This document shows positions 25,543 through 34,514 of a stretch of DNA of 64,000 bases, one piece after another (position 1 is the stretch's first letter; the number at the start of each line of letters is the position of its first letter). This stretch comes from Amycolatopsis nigrescens CSC17Ta-90. Lineage in GTDB: Bacteria; Actinomycetota; Actinomycetes; Mycobacteriales; Pseudonocardiaceae. The notes beneath the pieces are model-generated. The model was given only the letters and a program-made list of their open reading frames with translations, did no database searches and had not been told where the DNA came from. Where the stretch lies: NCBI RefSeq assembly GCF_000384315.1, contig NZ_ARVW01000001.1, positions 7,919,001 to 7,983,000 on the forward strand, given 5' to 3'. The translations under genes were made by a program, and so were the position numbers.

Positions 25543-26931
25543 TCATGGGGTGGGCAGGTCGGCCGGCGTCGGAACCGGCGAACGCAGCAGCGATCGCCGG
25601 AGAACCTGAGGGGAGGTGAGCAGACTGTGCGGCGGGGCAAGGAGGAAGAGGACGTCCCGGAAGGCGCGGCACACCACCGGATCACCCGGTACCCGTTCGC
25701 GTACGCGCTCGAGGTACCAGTTGAGGAACTCGTTGACGGGGCCGGTGCGGACCGCGTTGCCGGCGGCTCCTGGCATCGGGCTGTCCGCTCCGGTGGCGAC
25801 GTCCCAGGCGCCACGGGAGGAGCGCAGGACCGCTCGTTGCAGGCTGTGTGCCGAAGGCGCGTGCCGGGTGCGGGCTAGTGCCCGGCCCAGCGCCACCGCG
25901 TTCAGGGCCGCGACGGACAAGCCCTGTCCGTACACCGGGTTGAGGGCGCACAACGCGTCCCCGACGACGAGGAGCCCGCTGCGGGTGTGCCCGGCGCGGT
26001 CGCGGTCGTAGCGGCGGCGCCGGTTCGAGGTGTGCCGGTACCCGACGGGACGGCCGGCCGGACTCGCTTTGCTGAGCCACTTGTGCGGGGCGTCGTGCGG
26101 AAGTCCGCCGGCGAAGTCGACGAAACCCGCCAGCTCGGTGGGCGGCGCCTGTCCGCGCGGCCCGGACAGGGTGACCATGCAGCGGTCGTTCTCGACCGGC
26201 AGGATGATCGCACCGAAGGGCTGCGCGGCGTCGGGGACGATGTAGAAACCCTTGACCTCATCGGCCGGTCCGGTGTTGTCGGCGTGGAAAACACAGGTGG
26301 CGTAAGCCCGCCCGGTCTCCAGTACCTCCTCGTCGACCGCGGCCGCGCCGAGTTCGGTCAGCCATTCGGGCGTGCGGCTGCTCCGGCCGGTGGCGTCCAC
26401 CACCAGGTCGGCCAGCAGGTTCCGGGGTGCCCGGTCGCCGGCTCCCCGGCCGCGGGTACGCACCCCGATGATGTGCTCGGGCCTGCCGAGCAGAGCCGTC
26501 ACCTCGGTCGAGGTCAGCACCTCGATCCGCGGATCGGCCAGGACGCGCCGGCGAAGGACGTACTCCAGCAGCGGCCGCGACGCGGTCATCACCGGAGCGG
26601 ACGGATTGTCGCGTGAGACCCACTGCGCCGCCTGCCACACACCGAGATCCGCCGGGACGGAAAGGCAGGGCCCACCCGCCTCCCGCAGTTCGCCTGGCAG
26701 TCCGGGCAGGAGTTCGCTCAACGCGTCCAGACCACTGGTCAGCAGCACGTGGGTGTGCCGGGATTGGGGAACGCCCATCCGGGGCTCGGGGCCGCCTTCG
26801 TAGTGGTCGCGTTCCAATACCGTCACCCGCTCGGCATGGCGGGAAAGCACGTGAGCCGCAAGCAGTCCCGCCACACTGCCGCCCAGCACGACTACTTGCC
26901 CTAACGATGGATCGGGGGACAGTGCGCGCAT
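25543..26931 (-). CDS. FAD-dependent monooxygenase/epoxidase (PaxM/XiaO-like)
   Basis: The protein has 462 residues from the ATG at 26931, preceded by GAGAGGGCGAG. The N-terminal dinucleotide-binding motif is VVVLGGSVAGLLAAHVL (13-29). The FAD-binding GD motif VVGDALCALNPVYGQGLSVAALNA is of the para-hydroxybenzoate hydroxylase fold, and DATGRSS is also seen. Within an indole-terpenoid context this family epoxidises the terminal double bond of the prenyl chain to trigger cyclisation, as PaxM and XiaO do. The assignment rests on fold plus neighbours (two polyprenyl-synthase-like genes and a Pyr4-type cyclase). Confidence 0.82.
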   Translation of the reverse strand: MRALSPDPSLGQVVVLGGSVAGLLAAHVLSRHAERVTVLERDHYEGGPEPRMGVPQSRHTHVLLTSGLDALSELLPGLPGELREAGGPCLSVPADLGVWQAAQWVSRDNPSAPVMTASRPLLEYVLRRRVLADPRIEVLTSTEVTALLGRPEHIIGVRTRGRGAGDRAPRNLLADLVVDATGRSSRTPEWLTELGAAAVDEEVLETGRAYATCVFHADNTGPADEVKGFYIVPDAAQPFGAIILPVENDRCMVTLSGPRGQAPPTELAGFVDFAGGLPHDAPHKWLSKASPAGRPVGYRHTSNRRRRYDRDRAGHTRSGLLVVGDALCALNPVYGQGLSVAALNAVALGRALARTRHAPSAHSLQRAVLRSSRGAWDVATGADSPMPGAAGNAVRTGPVNEFLNWYLERVRERVPGDPVVCRAFRDVLFLLAPPHSLLTSPQVLRRSLLRSPVPTPADLPTP

Positions 26932-27011
26932 TTCTCGCCCTCTCAGAATCTTTGCGGGACACCCGCACCCGATCGATGGGGGCATGCGCAAAAAGCCTCG
27001 CATGCCCCATC

Positions 27012-27608
27012 TCAGGAACGCGTCCGCGGCAGTGCGCCGACCGGGCAACCGGCGATTTCACCGGACGCCTTGCCGTTCAGCCGCCGTGCCAGATAGCGAA
27101 GACCGGAAGTCTCACCCGAGCCGGGCTGGTTGCCGATCATGTACTGGACCAGTTGCAGGTGCGTGCGCCGCCACCGTCGGACGGCATCGCGGAGCTCCGT
27201 CGCGGCGCTGTGCCCGATGTCCATCGCGGGGAGGCGCTCGGTCAGTTCGAACAACTCGTGGAACTGCGCGGACTGCATACCGCTCGCCGTGCCGAACAGA
27301 TCCCGGAAACGCAGGAAGTCCGCCGGGTCCAGGGTTTGCCGCAGCAGCGTCAGATGTCCTTCCAGCGCGTCGATCAGCCGGGTCGCCCGCTCGGCCCGGT
27401 ACCGGAAGCAGCGTGCACCGCACTGGTTCGCTTCGAGGTGACGGAGGTCGGTGAGGGCCTGCCCGAGCAGGATCTCGGAAGCCTGGTGCACCACGATGAA
27501 CAGCCGCTCGCTGTCGCACAGGTCCTCCTGCTCCGGCGGCGTGAGCGGATGTTGCAGCGCCAGCAGTTCCTTCAGGTGCAGGTATCTCGAATAGGTCATG
27601 GCGGTCAC
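27012..27608 (-). CDS. Short tryptophan-2,3-dioxygenase homologue with altered substrate site
   Basis: The protein has about 198 residues; the GTG at 27608 lies 8 nt after GAGGAGG, and an ATG at 27599 is also possible. TDO-family landmarks are present: N-terminal YSRYLHLKELLALQ, the catalytic-His motif VVHQASE (His41), FGTASGMQSAQF, and the probable haem-ligand His in WRRTHLQLVQYMIG followed by GSGETSGLRYL. It is much shorter than usual TDOs (about 280 or more residues). The Arg that binds the Trp carboxylate (QYR/QFR) is His here (QFH). It may cleave or oxidise an indole lacking an amino-acid carboxylate, such as a prenylindole (inference). Confidence 0.82.
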   Translation of the reverse strand: MTAMTYSRYLHLKELLALQHPLTPPEQEDLCDSERLFIVVHQASEILLGQALTDLRHLEANQCGARCFRYRAERATRLIDALEGHLTLLRQTLDPADFLRFRDLFGTASGMQSAQFHELFELTERLPAMDIGHSAATELRDAVRRWRRTHLQLVQYMIGNQPGSGETSGLRYLARRLNGKASGEIAGCPVGALPRTRS

Positions 27609-27638
27609 AAGAGCCACCTCCTCGGGTGCGTCTTCCCG

Positions 27639-28628
27639 CTACACCAGGCGGCCCGGCACGGTGAGTTCGCTGAGCGCGTTCCGGTGCTCGGTGGGCGGGA
27701 GCGCTTCCAGGGCCCGCCCTGCCAATCGCGCGTAGAGATGCGACATTTCCCGAGCGGACTGAACCGCTCCGAAAGCGTGCACGAGTTCGGCCATGGACTC
27801 GTGCCGTTCTTCGGCCGGCAGATCGAGGTCGGCCAGCAGGCGTTCGATCAGCCTTTGCTGATCGCGGGGTGCGCGGCGATGCGCGAGCAGCACGGGCAGT
27901 GTCGGCCGGCCGTTGCGAATGTCGGAAATGTTCGGCTTACCGGCCTGGGTGCCGTCATAGGCCATCAGATCGTCGCGAATCTGATAGCCGATGCCCAGCA
28001 GATTGCTGTAATGTTCGAGCGCTTCGATCGAACCGTCGTCGGCCCCGCTGAGGGTGGCACCCAGACCGCAGGCCATCCAGAGCAGTGCGCCGCTCTTGTC
28101 CCTGATCATGTCCAGATAGGTCTCGGTGGAGCAGATGCTGCGGCCCATCCGGATCTCCTGGACGGCCGCATTGCCGATGCGTAAACCGGTCTGCGACAAC
28201 ACGGTCAGCCCCCTGGCGACCCGCGCGGCTGGCACACCCGCGTCCTGGCATTCGGCCAGTGCGGCGAAACCGTGGAAGAACAGCCCGTCGCCGCCGACGA
28301 TCGCCGTCGGCGCCCCGAAAGTCGTCTGCGCGGCCGGTTTGGCCCGCCGCTGCGGGTCGCTGTCGATGATGTCGTCGTGCATCATCGCGCCCACCTGAAT
28401 GCATTCCACCGCCAGTGCGGCCGGCAGCACTGGCGCTATTTCACCGCCCACCGCCAAACTGGACCGGATAAGCAGCCAGGGGCCCATCATCTTGCCGAAA
28501 GGTACCAATCCGTAACGCACTATCTCGTCGAGTCCGGAGACATCGTTCGGCCAGCGGCATTCAACCTCGGCGCGGACGAGAGCGGCTATCTCGGGATCGG
28601 CAACCTGCGGCACATCGATCTCCGTCAT
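27639..28628 (-). CDS. Polyprenyl-synthase-fold prenyltransferase, probably for an aromatic acceptor (PaxC/XiaM-like role)
   Basis: The protein has 329 residues from the leaderless ATG at 28628. The allylic site is intact (DDIID at 85-89, RR after it, second motif RDDLMAYD). The IPP-binding GGKxxRP is degraded to FGKMMGPW, losing the Arg. Gly80 and Ala81 at positions -5 and -4 of the first motif make a roomy chain pocket. This suggests it does not condense IPP but moves a prenyl group onto another acceptor, as fungal PaxC-type enzymes do with indole-3-glycerol phosphate. It heads the minus-strand operon with the TDO homologue, epoxidase and polyprenyl synthase. Confidence 0.82.
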   Translation of the reverse strand: MTEIDVPQVADPEIAALVRAEVECRWPNDVSGLDEIVRYGLVPFGKMMGPWLLIRSSLAVGGEIAPVLPAALAVECIQVGAMMHDDIIDSDPQRRAKPAAQTTFGAPTAIVGGDGLFFHGFAALAECQDAGVPAARVARGLTVLSQTGLRIGNAAVQEIRMGRSICSTETYLDMIRDKSGALLWMACGLGATLSGADDGSIEALEHYSNLLGIGYQIRDDLMAYDGTQAGKPNISDIRNGRPTLPVLLAHRRAPRDQQRLIERLLADLDLPAEERHESMAELVHAFGAVQSAREMSHLYARLAGRALEALPPTEHRNALSELTVPGRLV

Positions 28629-28635
28629 ACGGTCG

Positions 28636-28664
28636 ACTTTAGGTCCGCGGAACCGCGTTGTCGG
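28636..28664 (-). promoter_or_regulatory. Leaderless promoter of the cluster's minus-strand arm
   Basis: Read on the minus strand, CCGACA (28664-28659), a 17-bp spacer and TAAAGT (28641-28636) are followed by 7 nt and the ATG at 28628. Transcription should begin at or next to the start codon. The 176-bp intergenic region also serves the divergent MFS gene. Confidence 0.65.
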
Positions 28665-28804
28665 CAGAGAAGGAGCACACCGGCCCAAAGGGGAACACCG
28701 GGCGGACCGTTCGGCCCGTGCGGACATTTTCGCGCTATCCGGCGTTCTTCGCCGAATGTTAGCTTCCTTTCGCGGATGAGCCATCGGTCGGACCCGAGGT
28801 CCCG

Positions 28805-30367
28805 ATGGCCACTCAGCTCGAACCTGATGGCCCTGAGGTGAGCGATTATGTACGGAGAGCCGAATCGTCGGCGCGGAGCCTGCGGATGACCGAAACGCGG
28901 CCGGCGCGTTCCGAACGGGCCATCGTCGTCGTGGTGGCCGTCGCGGCCGGAGTGGCCGCGATGACCCAGACCCTGGTCGTGCCCCTGCTGGGGGAGCTGC
29001 CGAGACTGCTCGGCGCGGACACGGCCGACACTTCGTGGGCGGTGACCGCGGCGCTGCTGGGCGGCGCGGTCACCAGCCCTGTCATCGGCAGGCTGGGGGA
29101 CCTCTACGGCAAGCGGCGGCTGCTGCTGATCGTGCTCGGGTTGCTGAGCGCGGGTTCGGTGCTCTGCGCGGTTGCCGATTCGCTGCTCCCGATGATCGTC
29201 GGGCGCGCGTTGCAGGGCGTTGGCATGGGAATCGTCCCGCTCGGCATCAGCTTGCTGCGGGATGTTCTTTCCCCGCAACGGGTCGGCGCGTCGATCGCGC
29301 TGACGTCCTCGGTACTGGGGGTGGGCGCGGCACTGGGTCTGCCGTTCGCCGCGATGAGCGCCCAGTTCGGCGACTGGCACCTGCTGTTCTGGGAGATCGC
29401 TGCGGTGACCGTGCTGATCGGCGGGCTGGCGGCCTGGCTGGTGCCCAAGGCGCCGGGGCTGGCTCGTGGCCGCTTCGACCTGATCGGTGCGCTCGGCCTG
29501 ACCAGTGGCCTGACCGCGTTGCTGCTGGCCATCTCCCACGGCGGTGAATGGGGCTGGTCCAGCGTGACCACCTTGGCGCTCTTCGCCGGCTCGGCGGCGT
29601 TGCTCGCGGGCTGGGGCGCATGGGAGCTGCGCGTGACCGATCCGCTGATCGATCTCAGCACGGCCGCGCGGCGCCCGGTGCTGCTCGCGAACATCGCCTC
29701 GGTCGTGGTCGGCTTCGCGATGTACGCGCAGACGTTGATGGTGCCGCAGCTGCTTCAGCTTCCGGTCGCGACCGGGCACGGCCTCGGCCAAACGATGTTG
29801 CAGGCGGGGTTGTGGATGGTGCCCGCCGGGGTGGCGATGATGAGCGCGTCACCGGTGGGTGCCCGGCTTTCGGCGGCCCGTGGCCCCAAGGTGTCGCTGA
29901 TGCTGGGCACGGTGTTGATCGGGCTCGGCTATGTGGCCTGCCTGGTCTGGATGGATTCCACCGGGGGACTCGTCTTCGGCACGGTGGTGACCAACGCGGG
30001 TGTCGGCTTCGCCTACGGCGCGCTGCCGGCGCTGATCATGGGTGCCGTGGCGCCATCGGAAACCGGGGCCGCCAACGGGTTCAACACCCTGATGAGGTCC
30101 ATCGGGTCCTCGATGGCCGGCGCGGTGATCGGTGTCATCTTCGCCGAACTGAGCGCGCCGATGGGCGTGACGACCGTTCCGCTGCGGGGTGCTTTCGTGC
30201 TCGCAGCGGTGGCCGGCATGGTCAGCTCGCTCGTCGCGCTGGTGGTGAGCGGCCTGATCCCGGTCCGCAAACGATCCACTGTGGACGATTTTCCGGTGAA
30301 ACGCGTGTTGCGCGCACCCGTCGTCGAGGCGCAGGACAGTCCCGTTGCTCCCAGGACAGAAAGGTAG
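28805..30367 (+). CDS. MFS drug/metabolite exporter (DHA2/EmrB-like)
   Basis: The 520-residue membrane protein has about 14 predicted helices. The MFS motif A is GRLGDLYGKRRLLL after helix 2, and motif-C-like glycines (SVLGVGAALGLPFAAM) are present. The ATG at 28805 follows CCGAGG; a later ATG at 28886 would remove only a charged tail. It opens the plus-strand arm of the cluster, divergent from the prenyltransferase gene, and its stop is 4 nt before the P450 start. It likely exports the cluster product and gives self-protection (inference). Confidence 0.88.
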   Translation: MATQLEPDGPEVSDYVRRAESSARSLRMTETRPARSERAIVVVVAVAAGVAAMTQTLVVPLLGELPRLLGADTADTSWAVTAALLGGAVTSPVIGRLGDLYGKRRLLLIVLGLLSAGSVLCAVADSLLPMIVGRALQGVGMGIVPLGISLLRDVLSPQRVGASIALTSSVLGVGAALGLPFAAMSAQFGDWHLLFWEIAAVTVLIGGLAAWLVPKAPGLARGRFDLIGALGLTSGLTALLLAISHGGEWGWSSVTTLALFAGSAALLAGWGAWELRVTDPLIDLSTAARRPVLLANIASVVVGFAMYAQTLMVPQLLQLPVATGHGLGQTMLQAGLWMVPAGVAMMSASPVGARLSAARGPKVSLMLGTVLIGLGYVACLVWMDSTGGLVFGTVVTNAGVGFAYGALPALIMGAVAPSETGAANGFNTLMRSIGSSMAGAVIGVIFAELSAPMGVTTVPLRGAFVLAAVAGMVSSLVALVVSGLIPVRKRSTVDDFPVKRVLRAPVVEAQDSPVAPRTER

Positions 30368-30371
30368 TTCG

Positions 30372-31565
30372 ATGCCCGAACCCAAGGCACTTCCCATCGC
30401 CGCGCGGTCCGTGGGGTGTCCCTTCACCCCCGCCACCGAGCTCTACGACATGCAGAAGCAGGAGGAGCTGCCCCGGGTCAAGATCCCCAGCCCGCTGCTC
30501 GGCGAGTTCGACGCGGTGACCGTCACGCGCTACGAGGACGCCAAGAACGTGCTGGGCGACCCCCGGCTGCAGATGGGCTTCGTCTTCGATCCCGACGCGC
30601 CGCGGACCATGCTGAACCAGCCGGGCAACCTGCTGAACTACAACGGCGCCGACCATTCCCGGCTGCGGCGGATGCTCACCGCGTCCTTCACGGTCAAGCG
30701 GGTCCGTTCGTTGCGGCCGATGATCGAGGGCATCGTGGCGGCCCAGCTGGACGCGTTGGAGGAGGAGGGTCCCGGTGCGGACCTGGTGCAGGTGTTCAGC
30801 ACCCCGATCCCGACCCACGTGATCTGCGAGCTGCTGGGCGTGCCCTATGCCGACCGGGCGGACTTCCAGCGCCGCGCCAAGGTCGGGCTGGACGTCAACA
30901 CGACCCGTGAGGTGCAGATCCAGAACCTGGCCGATATGGACGCCTACATGTCCAAGCTGGTGGCGGCCCACCGGCAGAGCCCCGGCGACAATCTGCTGGG
31001 TGGCGTGGTGCGCGACTTCGGCGCCGAGCTGACCGACGACGAGCTGGTGGGCATCGGCAACATGCTGCTGATCGCCGGGCACGAGACGACCGCCAGCATG
31101 CTGTCGGTCGGTACCGCGCTGCTGCTCCAGCATCCGGACCAGCTCGCGCTGGTGCGCGACGATCCCTCGGCGACCGACGGCGCGATCGAGGAGCTGCTGC
31201 GCTACTGCGCCCCGGCCACCATCATGCCGCGACAGGCGGCCACCGATCTGTGCGTGCGGGACCAGGAGATCAAGGAGGGCGAGCGGGTGGTGGTGTCCAT
31301 CCTGGCCGCCAACCGCGATCTCGGGGCGACCGACCAGGACCTGGACACGCTGGACGTGCGACGGCCGCCGCAGGCGCATGTGACCTTCGGCTTCGGTGCC
31401 CACCAGTGTCTCGGCCAGCAGCTGGCGCGGATGGAGTTGCGCGTCGCGCTGCCGGCGCTGTTCAACAGGTTCCCCACGCTGAAGCTGGGCGTCCCGCAGG
31501 AAGAAGTCGACTACCGGACCACCGCGCTCGTCTTCGGCGTGCACCGGTTGCCGGTCACCTGGTGA
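30372..31565 (+). CDS. Cytochrome P450
   Basis: This is a 397-residue bacterial class I P450. The I-helix oxygen motif AGHETTA is at 235-241, the K-helix ExxR is E274-R277 (EELLR), and the haem loop FGFGAHQCLG has the axial Cys346. It is CYP105/107-like in length and motifs. It is followed 20 bp later by its own ferredoxin gene, a common P450-Fd pair. It probably oxidises the cyclised terpenoid scaffold. The frame is open upstream, but the ATG at 30372 has AAGGTAG and fits family N-termini. Confidence 0.95.
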   Translation: MPEPKALPIAARSVGCPFTPATELYDMQKQEELPRVKIPSPLLGEFDAVTVTRYEDAKNVLGDPRLQMGFVFDPDAPRTMLNQPGNLLNYNGADHSRLRRMLTASFTVKRVRSLRPMIEGIVAAQLDALEEEGPGADLVQVFSTPIPTHVICELLGVPYADRADFQRRAKVGLDVNTTREVQIQNLADMDAYMSKLVAAHRQSPGDNLLGGVVRDFGAELTDDELVGIGNMLLIAGHETTASMLSVGTALLLQHPDQLALVRDDPSATDGAIEELLRYCAPATIMPRQAATDLCVRDQEIKEGERVVVSILAANRDLGATDQDLDTLDVRRPPQAHVTFGFGAHQCLGQQLARMELRVALPALFNRFPTLKLGVPQEEVDYRTTALVFGVHRLPVTW

Positions 31566-31585
31566 CTCTGGAGGAGGAAGCGACG

Positions 31586-31804
31586 ATGAGTTTGAACATC
31601 GAAATCGAGGAACCCAAGTGCATCGCCGCGGGGCACTGCGTCGCTGCCGCGCCGGAGGTCTTCGACCAGCGCGACGACGACGGAGTGGTGATCCTGCTCG
31701 ACGGGACTCCGCCGGAGCACGAGCACGAGCGCGTCCGTGAGGCCGCCCTGCTCTGCCCGGCCGCCGCGATCATCCTCCGGGAAGGCGACCGGACCCATGC
31801 CTGA
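31586..31804 (+). CDS. [3Fe-4S]-type ferredoxin
   Basis: This is a 72-residue acidic ferredoxin of the P450-partner kind. It has the ligand pattern CIAAGHC near residues 11-17 and a third Cys in LLCPAAAI. The ATG at 31586 has GGAGGAAG upstream. It passes electrons to the P450 just upstream; the ferredoxin reductase is not in the window. Its 3' end overlaps the next gene by 8 bp. Confidence 0.92.
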   Translation: MSLNIEIEEPKCIAAGHCVAAAPEVFDQRDDDGVVILLDGTPPEHEHERVREAALLCPAAAIILREGDRTHA

Positions 31805-33581
31805 CCTGGACGTGCCGGTGCTGGTCGTCGGCGGTGGTGGCTGCGGGCTCGCCACCTCGGTCTTCCTGTCCGATCTGGGGGTGGACCACCTGCTCGTCGA
31901 GCGGCGCGAATCGACCTCCGTGCTGCCGAGGGCGCACTACCTGAACCAGCGCACCATGGAGATCTTCCGGCAGCACGGGATCGCCGACGAGGTGTACCGG
32001 GGCAGCGCTCCGCTGGCGAACATGGGGGAGGTGGTCTGGCGTACTTCGCTGGCCGGCGACGGTTTCCTGGACGGGCGGGACCTGCACCGGATGGACGCGT
32101 TCGGTGGCGGCGGCACGGCCGCGCCCTACGCGGCCGACAGCCCGTGCCCGTCGACGAACTTCCCGCAGCACCGGCTCGAACCGCTGCTGCGCCGGCACGC
32201 GGAGGAACGGGCGCCCGGTCGCGTGCTGTTCCACCACGTGCTCGAGGAGTTCACCCAGGACGAGACCGGGGTGACCGCGCTGGTGACCAACCGGTCGACC
32301 GGAGAGACCAGCACCGTGCGCGCCCGGTACCTCGTCGGCGCCGACGGGGGACGGAGCATCGGGAAGGCGCTCGGCGTGACGATGGCGGGGGAAGAGGGTG
32401 GCGCCTTCCACGTGATCTCCGTGCACTTCAGCGCGGACCTGTCCCGGTGGTGGCCCGGCGATTCGGTGCTGATCACGAACTTCGTCAGCCCGGACGGCGG
32501 CCTGATCTCCCGGTACGGGATGGTCGCGCTGGGGCCGACCTGGGGGCTGTCCTGCACCGAATGGGCACTGCACTTCCATCTGCCGCCGGGAACCGAGCTG
32601 GACCTCGGCGACGACGCGATGATGGCCAGGGTCCGGGAACTGCTGAAGCTGCCGAACCTGGAGCTCGAACTGCACCAGGTGAGTCACTACTGGCCGGAGG
32701 CCGTCATCGCGGACACCTTCCGGGACGGCCGGGTCTTCCTCGCCGGGGACGCCGCGCACCGCCAGCCACCCGCCACCGGCCTCGGTCTGAACTCGGCGAT
32801 CCAGGACGCGCACAACCTGGCGTGGAAGCTCGCGGCCGTGCTCGGCGGGCAGGCCGGCGATCCGCTGCTGGAGTCCTACCAGGCCGAACGGCTGCCGATC
32901 GCGCACCGGAACGTCAGCTGGTCGATGTACACCTTCCGCAACCACGCGGTGGCGCACGCCGGCCTCGGGCTCTTTCCGGGCCAGCCGCCGGAGGCCACCC
33001 GGGCCAACTTCCGCGCCCTGTTCTCCGACACGCCGATGGGGGAGACCCGTCGGGTCAGGGCGAAGGAGGTGTTCGCGACCCAGCGGGTTGAATACCAGGC
33101 GCACGACATCGAGATCGGCTTCTCCTACCAGGACGGTGCCGTGCTGCCGGACGGATCGGAACCGCCGCCGCGGGACCCGATGGGCTACCTGTACCACCCG
33201 GTGACCAGGCCGGGACACCGGCTGCCGCACGTATGGCTGACGCGGGACGGAGAACGCCTTTCCTCCCACGACCTCGTCGGCAGGCACGGCGGTTTCGTGC
33301 TGATCACCGGGGCGGTGGAGGACAGCTGGGCGGTCGCGGCGAAGCAGGTCGTGGACACCTTCGGCGTGGCGCTGACCGTCGTGCCCATCGGCACGGATCC
33401 CGCCGGATACCAGGACGCCGAGGGCGGCTGGTCGGCGGTGAAGGAGGTCGGCGACGGCGGCGCGGTCCTGGTGCGCCCGGACAACCACGTCGCCTGGCGC
33501 AGCTTCACCGGCGGCGCACAGGCCGGCGAGCTTAACGCGGCCTTTCAGCACATCCTCGGCGTCAAGACAACTGGGAGCTGA
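31797..33581 (+). CDS. FAD-dependent aromatic hydroxylase (PheA/TfdB/PgaE-type)
   Basis: The 594-residue class A flavoprotein monooxygenase has GGGGCGLATS at 12-21 for the FAD ADP part and the DG motif VGADGGRSIGKALG. The GD motif is VFLAGDAAHRQPPATGLGLNSAIQDAHNLAWKL. A C-terminal thioredoxin-like domain (about 450-594) is typical of phenol and polyketide aromatic hydroxylases. It uses NAD(P)H and oxygen to hydroxylate an electron-rich ring, here plausibly the indole or a cleavage product. The start lies inside the ferredoxin gene, an 8-bp overlap. Confidence 0.9.
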   Translation: MPDLDVPVLVVGGGGCGLATSVFLSDLGVDHLLVERRESTSVLPRAHYLNQRTMEIFRQHGIADEVYRGSAPLANMGEVVWRTSLAGDGFLDGRDLHRMDAFGGGGTAAPYAADSPCPSTNFPQHRLEPLLRRHAEERAPGRVLFHHVLEEFTQDETGVTALVTNRSTGETSTVRARYLVGADGGRSIGKALGVTMAGEEGGAFHVISVHFSADLSRWWPGDSVLITNFVSPDGGLISRYGMVALGPTWGLSCTEWALHFHLPPGTELDLGDDAMMARVRELLKLPNLELELHQVSHYWPEAVIADTFRDGRVFLAGDAAHRQPPATGLGLNSAIQDAHNLAWKLAAVLGGQAGDPLLESYQAERLPIAHRNVSWSMYTFRNHAVAHAGLGLFPGQPPEATRANFRALFSDTPMGETRRVRAKEVFATQRVEYQAHDIEIGFSYQDGAVLPDGSEPPPRDPMGYLYHPVTRPGHRLPHVWLTRDGERLSSHDLVGRHGGFVLITGAVEDSWAVAAKQVVDTFGVALTVVPIGTDPAGYQDAEGGWSAVKEVGDGGAVLVRPDNHVAWRSFTGGAQAGELNAAFQHILGVKTTGS

Positions 33582-33584
33582 CCC

Positions 33585-33974
33585 ATGTCCGCTGTCGAAC
33601 ACGAGCAGGTCGTGCGCGAGTTCCTCGCCGCGATGGGGCCGACGCCCGTCGACATCAGGTCCGCTGTGGACCGCTACCTGACCGACGACTGCGTGTGGGA
33701 GAACCCCGGTTCGCCGGTGTGCCGGGGCAAGCCGGAGATCTTCAAGCTGATGCCGGCCGACTTCGCGCGACTGGAGGTCCGATTCCGCCACCTCGCGACC
33801 GTGGGCGACACCGTACTGGCCGAGCGGGTGGAGAGCATGCTCCGCACGGACGGAACCCCGATCGCGCTGAACCTGAAGGTGATGGCCGCCTTCGAACTGC
33901 GTGGCGGCCGGATCTGCGCCTGGCGGGACTACTTCGACATCACGAAGCTCATCTCCGATCCCGGGGAATGGTGA
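33585..33974 (+). CDS. SnoaL/limonene-epoxide-hydrolase-like protein
   Basis: The 129-residue NTF2-fold protein has an N-terminal helix (EHEQVVREFLAAMG), a DDCVWENPG segment and the end motif RGGRICAWRDYFD. That motif is shared by limonene-1,2-epoxide hydrolases and SnoaL cyclases. It starts 4 nt after the FAD hydroxylase stop. In a pathway that makes epoxides it could open an epoxide or guide a cyclisation (inference). Confidence 0.82.
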   Translation: MSAVEHEQVVREFLAAMGPTPVDIRSAVDRYLTDDCVWENPGSPVCRGKPEIFKLMPADFARLEVRFRHLATVGDTVLAERVESMLRTDGTPIALNLKVMAAFELRGGRICAWRDYFDITKLISDPGEW

Positions 33975-33979
33975 GCGCG

Positions 33980-34498
33980 ATGAGCCGACCCCGGCAGCTG
34001 ACGGAGTTCCCCGAGCCCACTGAGTCCACGGAGGAGCACGTGCTACGGCACGCCTTCGGGCAGTTCCCGTCCGGGGTGACCGCGGTCGCCGCGCTGGTGG
34101 ACGGTGCCGCACTCGGTATCGCGGTTAGTTCCTTCGCCCCCGTTTCGCTGGAGCCGCCGCTCGTCTCGATCTGCGTGATGGAGCACTCCAGGACCTGGCG
34201 GCGGCTGCGCACCGCACACCGGATCGGGGTGAGCGTGCTCGGCTCCGGCCACGCCGAACTGGCGAGGCGTCTCGCGGCGGCCACCGAGGACCGGTTCACC
34301 ACGGTGGAATGGCGCATCGGGCGGCACGGGGCGATCCGGGTCGTCGGCGCGCCGGCGTGGCTGGAGTGCTCGATCGAACAGGAGATCCCGGCCGGCGACC
34401 ACATTCTGGCCCTGCTGCGGATCCGGCACGCCGAGACCTACGCCGGGATCGGCCCGCTGGTGTTCCACGCGAGCGGTTTCCACCGCCTCGCCTCTTGA
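33980..34498 (+). CDS. Flavin reductase (FMN/FAD:NAD(P)H) component
   Basis: The protein has 172 residues from the ATG at 33980; in-frame ATG 33968 and GTG 33971 overlap the previous stop and are alternatives. It is a flavin-reductase-like split-barrel with FGQFPSGVTAVAALVDG, SSFAPVSLEPPLVSICV and FHRL at the end. It supplies reduced flavin to two-component monooxygenases. The next gene is exactly such an acyl-CoA-dehydrogenase-fold oxygenase, parallel to the XiaF/flavin-reductase arrangement of the xiamycin pathway. Confidence 0.88.
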   Translation: MSRPRQLTEFPEPTESTEEHVLRHAFGQFPSGVTAVAALVDGAALGIAVSSFAPVSLEPPLVSICVMEHSRTWRRLRTAHRIGVSVLGSGHAELARRLAAATEDRFTTVEWRIGRHGAIRVVGAPAWLECSIEQEIPAGDHILALLRIRHAETYAGIGPLVFHASGFHRLAS

Positions 34499-34514
34499 GC
34501 AGGAAGGCAGTCAG

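Noticed and set aside
31770..34112. 780-codon minus-strand frame opposite the FAD hydroxylase and SnoaL-like genes
   Set aside because: It is an antisense shadow. The plus-strand proteins show intact FAD and SnoaL motifs.
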